From Sphingobium soli (GTDB lineage: Bacteria; Pseudomonadota; Alphaproteobacteria; Sphingomonadales; Sphingomonadaceae), in the NCBI RefSeq assembly GCF_020782245.1, contig NZ_JAJGNP010000003.1:1-64000 (forward strand): 64,000 nt of DNA, written 5' to 3'. Made by a program: the position numbers and the translations under genes. The notes under the pieces were generated by a model. The model made no database searches, was not told the DNA's origin, and saw nothing but the letters and a program-made list of their open reading frames with translations. Of the stretch, positions 56,615 to 64,000 are shown piece by piece (within the stretch, counting starts at the first letter, position 1; each line of letters opens with the position of its first letter).

Positions 56615-57363
56615 ACCAGCGTCTCCAGCTTCGCGATCGCGGCAGCCTCCAGCCGGTCCTTCACCGCTTCGTCGCTCACATCGTCAAACACGCCGGCGAC
56701 GAACGCCTTGAGCAGCAGCGTCTTGGCCGTCGCCGGGTCCATGCCGCGACTTGCCATGTAGAACAGCGCCTGGCGATCCAGTTCACCGACCGTCGCGCCA
56801 TGGGCGCATTTGACGTCGTCGGCAAAGATTTCCAGTTCCGGCTTGGCGTTGGCAGTGGCCGTGCGATCAAGCAGCATCGCCTTCACCGACTGGAACGCAT
56901 CGGTGCGCTGTGCGTCTCGGGCGACATTGATGCTGCCCAGATAACTGCCGGTAGCGCGCTGGCCCAGGATCGACCGGATCGTCTGGCCACTGGTCGCGTC
57001 GGGCCGGGCATGGGTGACCTGGGTCACGATCTCCAGCGTTTGATCGCCGCCCCCGATGATCGCGCCATTAAGTTCGAAATGGCTGCCCTTCCCCAGCGTG
57101 ACGGCGAAAGTGACTCGTCCAAGCCTGCCGCCGATATTGAGCAGGTGGAAATCGAACCGCCCACCGTCCGCAATATCAATGACATAGTCGTGCACTGCCG
57201 CCGCACCGGTGGCGGCGTCCTGCAACAGATGCCCATGCGCGCTTTGGCCGGCCGTAACCGTGATCCGGGTCGCATCCGGCACTGGCCAGACACTCGCGAG
57301 CGCATCCAGATCGCTATAGCGCCAGGCTTCGTCGCGGCGCGTGGGAAGAGCGAGCGCGGTCAC
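56611..57363 (-). CDS. sufD: SufD Fe-S scaffold subunit
   Basis: A 250-residue SufD, shorter than E. coli SufD (about 420) but of the alphaproteobacterial short type. The C-terminal core carries EIFADDVKCAHGATVGELD and YMASRGMDPATAKTLLLKAF, typical of SufD/SufB beta-helix ends. With SufB and SufC it forms the BCD scaffold. GTG start overlaps sufC by 4 bp (GTGA). Confidence 0.9.
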   Translation of the reverse strand: MTALALPTRRDEAWRYSDLDALASVWPVPDATRITVTAGQSAHGHLLQDAATGAAAVHDYVIDIADGGRFDFHLLNIGGRLGRVTFAVTLGKGSHFELNGAIIGGGDQTLEIVTQVTHARPDATSGQTIRSILGQRATGSYLGSINVARDAQRTDAFQSVKAMLLDRTATANAKPELEIFADDVKCAHGATVGELDRQALFYMASRGMDPATAKTLLLKAFVAGVFDDVSDEAVKDRLEAAAIAKLETLV

Positions 57364-58106
57364 GCGGCCACGACCTCCGCATAGCCTTCGCGTTCCAGTT
57401 CCAGCGCGAGTTCCGGACCGCCCGATTTCACGATCCGGCCGCCGGCAAGGACATGGACGAAGTCGGGCTTCACATAATCGAGCAGCCGCTGATAATGGGT
57501 GATGAGCAGCACTGCCTTGTCAGGCTTGCGCATGATCGCGTTGATGCCGGCACCCACGATCTTGAGCGCGTCGATGTCGAGGCCGGAATCGGTTTCGTCG
57601 AGGATCGCGAGCCGGGGATCGAGAATGCCCATCTGCACCATCTCGGCGCGCTTCTTTTCGCCGCCTGAAAAGCCGACGTTCACCGAACGCTTGAGCATGT
57701 CCATGTCGAGGCCCAAGAGCGCCGCTTTCTCCTTGGCCAGGCGAATGAACTCGCCGCCATTGAGTTCAGCTTCGCCGCGTGCGCGCTTCTGGCTGTTGAG
57801 GCTCTCGCGCAGGAATTGGAGGTTCGACACGCCGGGAATTTCGACCGGATATTGAAAACCCAGGAACAGCCCGGCAGCCGCACGCTCGTGGGGGTCCAAG
57901 CTGAACAAGTTCACACCGTCAAAGGAGGCATCGCCGCCCGTCACCTCATAGCCGGGACGGCCACCCAAAGTATAGGCCAGCGTCGATTTTCCAGCGCCAT
58001 TCGGTCCCATGATCGCGTGGATTTCACCCGCCTTGATGGCGAGCGACAAGCCCTTGAGAATAGGCTTTCCGTCGATTTCATTGGTGAGGTTGTCGATCGT
58101 CAGCAT
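57360..58106 (-). CDS. sufC: SufC ABC-type ATPase
   Basis: ATPase subunit of the SufBCD scaffold. 248 residues. The Walker A GPNGAGKST (about 34), signature GFSGGEKKRAEM, and Walker B with DETDSGLDIDAL are complete, and LITHYQRLLDYV holds the H-loop. The gene starts 3 bp after the stop of the hypothetical suf-operon gene. Confidence 0.96.
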   Translation of the reverse strand: MLTIDNLTNEIDGKPILKGLSLAIKAGEIHAIMGPNGAGKSTLAYTLGGRPGYEVTGGDASFDGVNLFSLDPHERAAAGLFLGFQYPVEIPGVSNLQFLRESLNSQKRARGEAELNGGEFIRLAKEKAALLGLDMDMLKRSVNVGFSGGEKKRAEMVQMGILDPRLAILDETDSGLDIDALKIVGAGINAIMRKPDKAVLLITHYQRLLDYVKPDFVHVLAGGRIVKSGGPELALELEREGYAEVVAA

Positions 58107-58109
58107 CTT

Positions 58110-58580
58110 TTATCCCTTGTGCGCGCGCTGGAGCGTCCGCGCGGTCCAGAAGGCCATGTCGCGCACGTCGCCCGGCGCGGGGAACAGCGTATCGATATGG
58201 CGCTTGATCGGCATATAGGGCCACCAGTCCGCGCCCGGTTCCGGCGCGCCCTTTTCCAGCACGCCGCTCACGAATTCGGTCACTGGCTCCATGCGGGCCA
58301 GATTGGGGGCCTTGGCCTTGTGGAAGGCCTTGTCGGTCTTGAGCCGCTCGGCAAAGGCGGCGTCGCCCTTTTCCAGCGCAGCGCGACATTCGGCCTGATA
58401 GGCGTCGAGATCGCCAAAATCCTTGCGCGCGCGGGCTTCCAGCTCGCCTTCTTCCAGCTCATAATCTTCGGTCAGGATGCGGATGGCGGCCGTCCATGAC
58501 TGGCCGTTCCCAACATCCTCCGCGAAATCGGCGAGGGCATCCTGGATATCGTCTTCGTCGCTCAAAATATCTATCCTCAT
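58110..58580 (-). CDS. Uncharacterised protein inside the suf operon
   Basis: A 156-residue acidic, helix-rich protein (SDEDDIQDALADFAEDV, then GQSWTAAIRILTEDYELEEGE, and a C-terminal DWWPYMPIKRHIDTL). I recognise no domain. It lies between sufB and sufC, 3 bp before sufC, and its ATG is preceded by weak AGGA-like sequence. Its position in the operon implies a role in, or just co-transcription with, Fe-S assembly. Confidence 0.72.
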   Translation of the reverse strand: MRIDILSDEDDIQDALADFAEDVGNGQSWTAAIRILTEDYELEEGELEARARKDFGDLDAYQAECRAALEKGDAAFAERLKTDKAFHKAKAPNLARMEPVTEFVSGVLEKGAPEPGADWWPYMPIKRHIDTLFPAPGDVRDMAFWTARTLQRAHKG

Positions 58581-58589
58581 TGTCCCGTT

Positions 58590-58661
58590 TTGCCGCCCCG
58601 GACTTGATCCGGGGTCCCGCTGCCACAGAAGACAGGCAGGACGCCGGATCGGGCCCGGCTG
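58590..58661. repeat. REP-like palindrome between sufB and the next gene
   Basis: CCCCGGACTTGATCCGGGG is a palindrome (7-bp arms CCCCGGA/TCCGGGG) followed by GTCCCGC. I recall this CCCCGGA...TCCGGGG motif as a widespread dispersed element in sphingomonads. It lies in the 92-bp gap between sufB and the uncharacterised gene, and could affect mRNA stability or expression ratio within the operon. Confidence 0.6.
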
Positions 58662-58672
58662 ACGTGCATTAT

Positions 58673-60157
58673 TTATCCCACGCTGCCCTCAAGGCTGATG
58701 CCCAGCAGCTTCTGCGCTTCCACCGCGAACTCCATCGGCAGCTGTTGCAGCACGTCCTTGGCGAAGCCGTTGACGATCAGCGAAACCGCGCTCTCCGTGT
58801 CCAGCCCGCGCTGCATCGCGTAGAAAAGCTGGTCGTCCGAAATCTTGCTCGTCGTCGCCTCATGCTCGATCTGCGCCGAGGGGTTTCGCACCTCGATATA
58901 GGGCACGGTATGCGCGCCGCACTGATCACCCAGCAGCAGGCTGTCGCACTGGGTGAAGTTGCGCACCCCTTCCGCGCCCGGCGCCACGCGCACCAGCCCG
59001 CGATAGGTGTTGTTCGACCGACCCGCGCTGATCCCCTTGGACACGATGGTCGAGCGCGTGCCCTTGCCATTATGGATCATCTTCGTGCCGGTATCGGCCT
59101 GCTGCATGTTGTTGGTGAGCGCGACCGAGTAGAATTCGCCCACGCTATTCTCGCCGTTCAGCACGCAGCTGGGATATTTCCAGGTGATGGCGCTGCCGGT
59201 TTCCACCTGCGTCCACGAAACCTTACTGTTGCGCCCTTGGCAGAGCGCCCGCTTGGTCACGAAATTATAGATGCCGCCCTTGCCCTGCTCATCACCGGGA
59301 TACCAGTTCTGGACGGTCGAATATTTGATCTCCGCATCGTCCAGCGCGACCAGTTCGACCACCGCGGCGTGGAGCTGGTTCTCGTCGCGCATCGGCGCGG
59401 TGCAGCCTTCGAGATAGGAAACATAGCTGCCTTCATCCGCGACGATCAGCGTGCGTTCGAACTGGCCGGTATTTTCCGCGTTGATGCGGAAATAGGTGCT
59501 GAGTTCCATCGGGCAGCGCACGCCCTTGGGAATGTAGACGAAGGTGCCGTCGGAAAAGACCGCGCAGTTGAGGGTAGCGAAGTAATTGTCGTGCATCGGC
59601 ACGACCTTGCCCAGCCATTTCTGCACCAGGTCGGGAAATTCGCGCACCGCCTCACTTATGGAGCGGAAGATGACACCGGCCTCCTCCAATTCCTTGCGGA
59701 AAGTGGTCGCCACGGAGACGCTGTCGAACACCGCGTCCACCGCAACCTTGCGGCTGCCCTTCACCCCAGCGAGCATTTCCTGCTCGGCGATCGGGATGCC
59801 CAGTTTCTGGTAGGTGGCGAGGATTTCGGGATCGACCTCATCAAGGCTGTTCAGCTCCGCCTTCTTCTTGGGCTCGGCGTAATAATAGGCATCTTGATAA
59901 TCGATCGGCGGGACGTTGAGCTTGGCCCATTCCGGCGACTCCATCGTCTGCCATTGGGCAAAGGCCTTGAGCCGCCAGTCCAGCAGCCATTGCGGCTCCT
60001 GCTTCTTGGCGGAAATGAAGCGGACGGTATCCTCGTTCAGCCCCTTGGGCGCGAAATCCTGCTCGATCGCGGACGACCAGCCATGCTCATAGGTGGACGC
60101 ACGCTCGGCGGCCTCCAATGCTTCCTGATTGCGTATGGTCGTCACGTCGTCGGTCAT
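58673..60157 (-). CDS. sufB: SufB Fe-S scaffold subunit
   Basis: A 494-residue SufB, the main scaffold of the SUF system. Family landmarks: [40 protein letters not shown] with conserved Cys, [14 protein letters not shown], and [23 protein letters not shown] 60157 overlaps the Rrf2 gene's stop by 4 bp (ATGA); the longer frame is a shadow of that regulator gene. Confidence 0.96.
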   Translation of the reverse strand: MTDDVTTIRNQEALEAAERASTYEHGWSSAIEQDFAPKGLNEDTVRFISAKKQEPQWLLDWRLKAFAQWQTMESPEWAKLNVPPIDYQDAYYYAEPKKKAELNSLDEVDPEILATYQKLGIPIAEQEMLAGVKGSRKVAVDAVFDSVSVATTFRKELEEAGVIFRSISEAVREFPDLVQKWLGKVVPMHDNYFATLNCAVFSDGTFVYIPKGVRCPMELSTYFRINAENTGQFERTLIVADEGSYVSYLEGCTAPMRDENQLHAAVVELVALDDAEIKYSTVQNWYPGDEQGKGGIYNFVTKRALCQGRNSKVSWTQVETGSAITWKYPSCVLNGENSVGEFYSVALTNNMQQADTGTKMIHNGKGTRSTIVSKGISAGRSNNTYRGLVRVAPGAEGVRNFTQCDSLLLGDQCGAHTVPYIEVRNPSAQIEHEATTSKISDDQLFYAMQRGLDTESAVSLIVNGFAKDVLQQLPMEFAVEAQKLLGISLEGSVG

Positions 60158-60564
60158 GCCATCTCTCTCGTCAAACTCGCGATCGTCACTCCAGCCAGCG
60201 CCTGGCGGATCGCATTGTTCGCGACATTCATATGCGGGCGGATGCGGCAATCCCGTTCCAGATTGCAGTCATGCGCGCCCATTTCGGCGCAGGCGGTCAT
60301 GGCAATCGGCCCTTCGACCGCTTCCACCACATCCGCCAGCGTAATCGTCGCGGGCGGGCGGGACAGGCGGACGCCACCGCCCGTGCCCCGACTTGATTCG
60401 AGCAGTCCAGCCCCCGACAACCGGCTCACCAGCTTTTGCGCGGTGGGCAGCGGAATGCCGGTTTCGGCGGCCAGCGTTGTCGCGTTCATCCGCGCGCCGC
60501 CACAATGGCGCGCGGCCGCGCTCATCAGCACCACGGCATAATCAGCGAAACTCGACAAGCGCAT
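60154..60564 (-). CDS. Rrf2-family SUF regulator (IscR-like)
   Basis: A 136-residue winged-helix regulator. [15 protein letters not shown] opens it, the recognition-helix segment is [21 protein letters not shown], and the wing is [11 protein letters not shown]. It has a C-terminal cysteine cluster at residues 92, 100 and 106 ([16 protein letters not shown]), close to IscR's three-Cys 2Fe-2S site but with different spacing. It is the first gene of the suf operon, so it probably senses Fe-S status and controls its own promoter. Confidence 0.92.
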   Translation of the reverse strand: MRLSSFADYAVVLMSAAARHCGGARMNATTLAAETGIPLPTAQKLVSRLSGAGLLESSRGTGGGVRLSRPPATITLADVVEAVEGPIAMTACAEMGAHDCNLERDCRIRPHMNVANNAIRQALAGVTIASLTREMA

Positions 60565-60579
60565 TGCGAACCATTCTCA

Positions 60580-60602
60580 AATCGGATCGAATCCATCCGA
60601 TT
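60580..60602 (-). promoter_or_regulatory. Palindromic operator candidate upstream of the suf operon
   Basis: AATCGGAT and ATCCGATT form 8-bp arms around a 7-base spacer, 16 bp upstream of the ATG of the Rrf2 regulator, in the 76-bp gap after the AraC gene. This is a natural autoregulatory site for that regulator (inference). The match to IscR consensus sites is not evident. Confidence 0.6.
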
Positions 60603-60640
60603 GCGCATGTGGTCCCCTGCGCTACGGGAATCAAGGGTAT

Positions 60641-61585
60641 TTATGACAAGCGATTGAGAATCGCGATGTCGCTCCCCAAGGATCGACGCAACAGCGTCAA
60701 CTGCGCGACCGCCGACGGTTCAGTCTGCAATTGATGCGGGGTAAGACCGATGAAATGCTTGATTTCGCGAATAAAATGCGACTGATCGTAAAAGCCGGCC
60801 TCCTCGCATAATTGCTGCCAGCTTTCGCCATCCAGCGCGATCCGGGCGGAGCAGCGCAGCGCCCGATATTTGCGCGCCAGCAATTTGGGCGGCGCGCCAT
60901 AATAGCGGTTAGTGAGCCGCGCGAGCTGGCGCTGCGACAGGCCGGTGGCTTCCGCCAGCGCTTCGATACGCGGCGAACCTTCGCCGATCAGCCAGGCATC
61001 GACGGCGGCGAGCAATTCCCAAGTCGCCTTCCGCAATGGCTGCACGATCCGCCCAAGCTGGGTCCAGACCAGATCCGCCATGGCATCGCCGTCAGCCGCG
61101 TCCATATCCCGCAGGCGATCGAGCAAGGCGGCAAAGACGCCTTCGTGCACGTCAGTAAAGTCGAGCAGCCGGTCGGCAAGGTCGCTTGCATCCTGTCCGC
61201 ACAGCGACCTCCAGCCAGCAGGCAACAGGGAAATGCCCAGCACGCGTGCCGGGCCATTCAGCACGAACCGGGTTGCCCCCATGGTCGGTCCGAGCAGGCA
61301 CACGGTCGGCGTTGCGACCTTCGCGCCGTCCTGAAACTGGTAATGACCATTGCCGCTGAGCATGAACCGCAATTGCGGTACATCGGCGCGCGTGGCGTCG
61401 GCGTAGGAATCAGCGGTCACGCTGAAATGATAGAGCGAACCGAAATAGAGACGCAGCCGCTCGGGCGGCGGCATATAGTGCAACCGCACCGGTCCCTGCG
61501 CCGCAGCCACCGCATAGGACAGTGGACCCCGCTCATCCGGCAACGCAACCGCGCCCGCCGGCTTAGATGCCTGATGCGACCCCAT
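60641..61585 (-). CDS. AraC-family transcriptional regulator
   Basis: A 314-residue regulator. The N-terminal 190 residues are a ligand or cupin-like sensor (no named domain recognised), and the C-terminal part is an AraC HTH (IEALAEATGLSQRQLARLTNR, then DQSHFIREIKHFIGLTPHQLQ). It is followed on the same strand by the suf operon but has its own spacing. The signal is unknown. Confidence 0.88.
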   Translation of the reverse strand: MGSHQASKPAGAVALPDERGPLSYAVAAAQGPVRLHYMPPPERLRLYFGSLYHFSVTADSYADATRADVPQLRFMLSGNGHYQFQDGAKVATPTVCLLGPTMGATRFVLNGPARVLGISLLPAGWRSLCGQDASDLADRLLDFTDVHEGVFAALLDRLRDMDAADGDAMADLVWTQLGRIVQPLRKATWELLAAVDAWLIGEGSPRIEALAEATGLSQRQLARLTNRYYGAPPKLLARKYRALRCSARIALDGESWQQLCEEAGFYDQSHFIREIKHFIGLTPHQLQTEPSAVAQLTLLRRSLGSDIAILNRLS

Positions 61586-61930
61586 ATTTCACCCCGCCGC
61601 CCACTATGCGCCTGACGTCACAATACGCAAGGGCCATGAAGTCCAATGGCGACCCGCGCCAGCAATGGCAGAGGGGCAAAAAAATGACCCGACGGTTTTC
61701 ACCGCCGGGTCAGGAAAAGGTCTCGTTGGCCATAGGGCCTAGGAGCCTTCGGGTCGCAGGAGCGCTTTACGCCCGAATCATTGAAAGTTTATTGGACAGA
61801 ACGGACATTTCTGCGTCCGAAACGGTCTCAATGATGACGTTTACTGTCATTAAGTAACGCGGAGTCGGAGCGTGTGGCGCGGCTGTCACAGTGACTCGAC
61901 GGCGATGGGCGGCGCTGGCATAGCGCCACC
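61586..61930. other. Intergenic region with unassigned terminator and possible sRNA
   Basis: 345 bp between the AraC gene (minus) and pyrD (plus). A strong minus-strand terminator lies at 61678-61712. The AT-rich stretch 61760-61860 upstream of it (on the minus strand) could hold a promoter and a short RNA of about 80-180 nt. A 27-codon minus frame (61767-61850, MTVNVIIETVSDAEM...) has no visible ribosome site. pyrD's promoter must also lie here. Confidence 0.45.
61678..61712 (-). terminator. Strong intrinsic terminator without an annotated gene
   Basis: On the minus strand TGACCCGGCGG pairs with CCGTCGGGTCA (one mismatch) across a short loop (TGAAAA) and is followed by seven T residues. Nothing annotated on the minus strand ends here, so it may terminate an unannotated small RNA. 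Confidence 0.85.
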
Positions 61931-62983
61931 ATGTCCTATCGCCTGATCCGTCCGCTGCTCTTCGCGCTGGACCCTGAACGCGCGCATAATCTGTCGATCG
62001 CCGCCCTGCGCATGACGCCGACGGCGCACCCGCTGCCTGCCGACCCAATGTTGGAAAGTCAGGTTGCCGGTCTGCGCTTTCCCAATCCCGTTGGCCTTGC
62101 CGCGGGCTATGACAAAGACGGACGGGTCGCGCACAAGATGCACAGCCTGGGCTTTGGCTTTGCAGAATTGGGCACGCTTACGCCGCTGGCTCAGCCGGGC
62201 AATCCTCAGCCCCGCCTGTTCCGCCTTGTCGAGGACCGGGCCGTCATCAATCGGTTCGGCTTCAACAATGGCGGCCAGGGCGCAGCGGCCGACCGAATCG
62301 CCCGCTATCGCCGGCCCAAGGGCGAAGGTCCGGTGATCGGCATCAATATCGGCGCGAACAAGGACGCGACGGCGGCGGACCGGGGGATTGCCGATTATGT
62401 CACGGGCGTCACCTGCATGATGCCGCTCGCCGATTATCTGACGGTCAATATCTCCTCGCCCAATACGCCGGGACTGCGGGCGCTTCAGGACCGCGCGGCG
62501 CTCGATGATCTGCTGGGGGCGGTGATGGCGGCGCGCGGCGTGGGCCGGACGCCCATTTTCCTTAAAGTGGCGCCCGATCTGACGCCCGCGGACATGGAGG
62601 ACATTGCCGCTGCCTGCACCGATCACGCGATAGACGCGCTCATCGTGTCCAACACCACCACCAGCCGGCCACCGCTGCGGTCCGTTTATGCAACGGAGGC
62701 CGGTGGCCTGTCGGGCGCGCCGCTCAACGACCTGTCATTGACGCGGCTGCGCGATTTCCGGCGGCTTCTGGGCGATCGGCTACCGCTGATCGGCGTGGGG
62801 GGCATCGCAAGCGCGGAGCACGCCTATGACCGAATCCGCGCCGGCGCATCGCTGGTGCAGATCTACAGCGCGCTTGTCTATGAAGGCCCCTGGCTGGCGC
62901 GGCGCATCAATGCCGGGCTGAAGGCGCTGATGATGCGCGACGGGGTGCGCACCATCGCCGAATTGGTGGGAAGAGACGCCTGA
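61931..62983 (+). CDS. pyrD: Dihydroorotate dehydrogenase (quinone)
   Basis: Class 2, membrane-associated, quinone-linked oxidation of dihydroorotate in pyrimidine synthesis. 350 residues. Features: N-terminal RPLLFALDPERAHNLSIAAL helix, PNPVGLAAGYDKDG, the substrate-site NRFGFNNGG, GINIGANKD, the catalytic serine region NISSPNTPGLR, and the FMN-phosphate LIGVGGIASAEHAYDRIRAGAS. The start is ATG 61931. Confidence 0.97.
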   Translation: MSYRLIRPLLFALDPERAHNLSIAALRMTPTAHPLPADPMLESQVAGLRFPNPVGLAAGYDKDGRVAHKMHSLGFGFAELGTLTPLAQPGNPQPRLFRLVEDRAVINRFGFNNGGQGAAADRIARYRRPKGEGPVIGINIGANKDATAADRGIADYVTGVTCMMPLADYLTVNISSPNTPGLRALQDRAALDDLLGAVMAARGVGRTPIFLKVAPDLTPADMEDIAAACTDHAIDALIVSNTTTSRPPLRSVYATEAGGLSGAPLNDLSLTRLRDFRRLLGDRLPLIGVGGIASAEHAYDRIRAGASLVQIYSALVYEGPWLARRINAGLKALMMRDGVRTIAELVGRDA

Positions 62984-63054
62984 TCCGTTCAACGGAGCAT
63001 GATGACGCTATCGAAAAGGTTGCGGCATGTCGCAGAGCGCTTAGGGTGCCGGTC

Positions 63055-64000
63055 ATGACGTTCCGCCTCTCGGCCGCACTGGCCCCGCTCGCCCTTCTTA
63101 CCACCACCATAGCGGTTCCCGCGCCGCTGCTGGCCCGCACACCGGTCGCGCTCAACGCCACCGTTTCGGCGGCCGACCCGCGCGCGGCTCAGGCCGGGCA
63201 AGAGATATTGCGCCAGGGCGGCAGCGCCACCGACGCCGCGATCGCGATGATGCTGACGCTGGGCGTTGTCGAACCCCATAATAGCGGCATCGGCGGCGGC
63301 GGCTTCCTGATGCATCATGATGGCGGCACCGGCCTGCTGGAATCGATCGACGGGCGCGAAACCGCGCCGGCCGCCGCGCGGCCCGACCGCTTCCTTGGCC
63401 CTGATGGCAAACCCCTGCCCTTCATCCAGGCCTGGCCGGGTGGCTATTCGGTCGGGGTGCCCGGCAATCTGCGGCTGGCATGGGAAGCGCATCGCAAATG
63501 GGGCAAGCTGCCCTGGGCCGACCTGTTCCAGCCGGCGATCAAATTGGCGCAGAATGGGTTTGAACTGGGGGAGCGCACAGCGACCGCGCTCAACCGGTTG
63601 AAGGATATCTGGAAGGATTTTCCCGAAATCCAGTCCTATTTCTGGGTTGATGGCGCGCCGCCGCCGGTAGGCACGCTGCTCAAGAACCCGCCGCTCGCCG
63701 CGCTCTACAAGCGGGTAGCTGTGGAAGGGCCGGACGCCTTTTACCTGGGCGAAAACGCGCAGGCCATCGCCAGGGCGGTGACGGACGCGCCCAAAAATCC
63801 GGTGCCGATGACGACCGCAGATCTGGCCGGCTATACCGCCAAAATGCGCAAACCCGTGTGCGGCAAATATCGCGCCTATACCGTGTGCGGCATGGGTCCG
63901 GCATCAGCCGGCGGCGTGACCGTTCTCGAAATATTGGGCATGGTCGAACGCTTCCCGCTGGGCCAATGGGGCAAGGATGATCCACGCAGCTGGCATGTGA
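63055..64000 (+). CDS. Gamma-glutamyltransferase, 3' end outside the window
   Basis: Start of a periplasmic gamma-glutamyltransferase (glutathione hydrolase). The signal peptide is AALAPLALLTTTIAVPAPLLA. Then AADPRAAQAGQEILRQGGSATDAAIA, GIGGGGFLMHHD and ESIDGRETAPAAARPD are the standard N-terminal motifs of the large subunit. The frame stays open to the last base; the autoprocessing threonine and small subunit lie beyond the window. ATG 63055 follows GGTGCCGGTC with a weak ribosome site. Confidence 0.93.
   Translation, partial: MTFRLSAALAPLALLTTTIAVPAPLLARTPVALNATVSAADPRAAQAGQEILRQGGSATDAAIAMMLTLGVVEPHNSGIGGGGFLMHHDGGTGLLESIDGRETAPAAARPDRFLGPDGKPLPFIQAWPGGYSVGVPGNLRLAWEAHRKWGKLPWADLFQPAIKLAQNGFELGERTATALNRLKDIWKDFPEIQSYFWVDGAPPPVGTLLKNPPLAALYKRVAVEGPDAFYLGENAQAIARAVTDAPKNPVPMTTADLAGYTAKMRKPVCGKYRAYTVCGMGPASAGGVTVLEILGMVERFPLGQWGKDDPRSWHV

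Noticed and set aside
58496-60541. 681-residue frame on the plus strand
   Set aside because: It is the antisense of sufB and the Rrf2 gene, rich in His and Arg, with no recognisable domain.
61567-61857. 96-residue plus frame before pyrD
   Set aside because: It runs through the strong terminator and AT-rich region, with no plausible start and no domain.

Overview
The window is about 64 kb of ordinary, densely packed, high-GC alphaproteobacterial chromosome. I infer a sphingomonad (family Sphingomonadaceae, Sphingobium-like). The grounds are protein style, the DUF4167 protein with a TTG start, a long TonB-dependent receptor, a quinone-type PyrD, an Rrf2-headed SUF operon, and two intergenic palindromes of a kind I recognise from sphingomonads. 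I see no prophage, IS element, CRISPR array, rRNA or tRNA gene.

Layout. 1-6.1 kb: a polysaccharide flippase, a CBS-domain protein, a small membrane protein with a hotdog thioesterase, and two adjacent exported DUF4139 proteins. 6.2-10.7 kb: DUF4167 protein, then the overlapping hisS-prfA-prmC translation cluster on the minus strand. 10.8-22.8 kb: M61 peptidase, inorganic pyrophosphatase, MocR regulator, NHL-repeat protein, SWIB protein, argB, a YhhQ-like queuosine-precursor transporter, an ankyrin protein, an overlapping SCO1/YcgN/YgjP run, TrhO and PdeM. 23-27.3 kb: TonB-dependent receptor, a palindromic repeat, and the divergent pair YggS / ThiE-like protein.

27.3-34.1 kb: a three-gene overlapping operon of a transglutaminase-DUF2126 amidoligase, a circularly permuted ATP-grasp fused to an alpha-E domain, and a second transglutaminase. 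Its domains point to peptide or isopeptide bond making and breaking with no established substrate. It is the best candidate here for a poorly described system. It is followed convergently by a hydrolase-P450 pair, then kdsA and proA.

39.2-53.7 kb: a LuxR-type regulator, a bacterial CDC48/p97-type double AAA ATPase in an operon with a PmtA-like methyltransferase, a LysR regulator, a GGDEF cyclase, a GST, acetyl-CoA synthetase, a decayed cytochrome b561 gene, a UbiH-type hydroxylase, a branched-chain aminotransferase, threonine aldolase and an EamA transporter. 53.8-64 kb: the SUF iron-sulfur operon under an Rrf2 regulator with a palindrome upstream, an AraC regulator, pyrD, and the start of a gamma-glutamyltransferase that runs off the window.

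The main oddities are a sharp composition break inside hisS that coincides with its anticodon-binding domain (about 51% GC against about 77% next to it, counted by hand), the amidoligase operon, the b561 pseudogene, a terminator without an annotated gene upstream of pyrD, an uncharacterised ORF inside the suf operon, and two matching AT-rich palindromes 20 kb apart.
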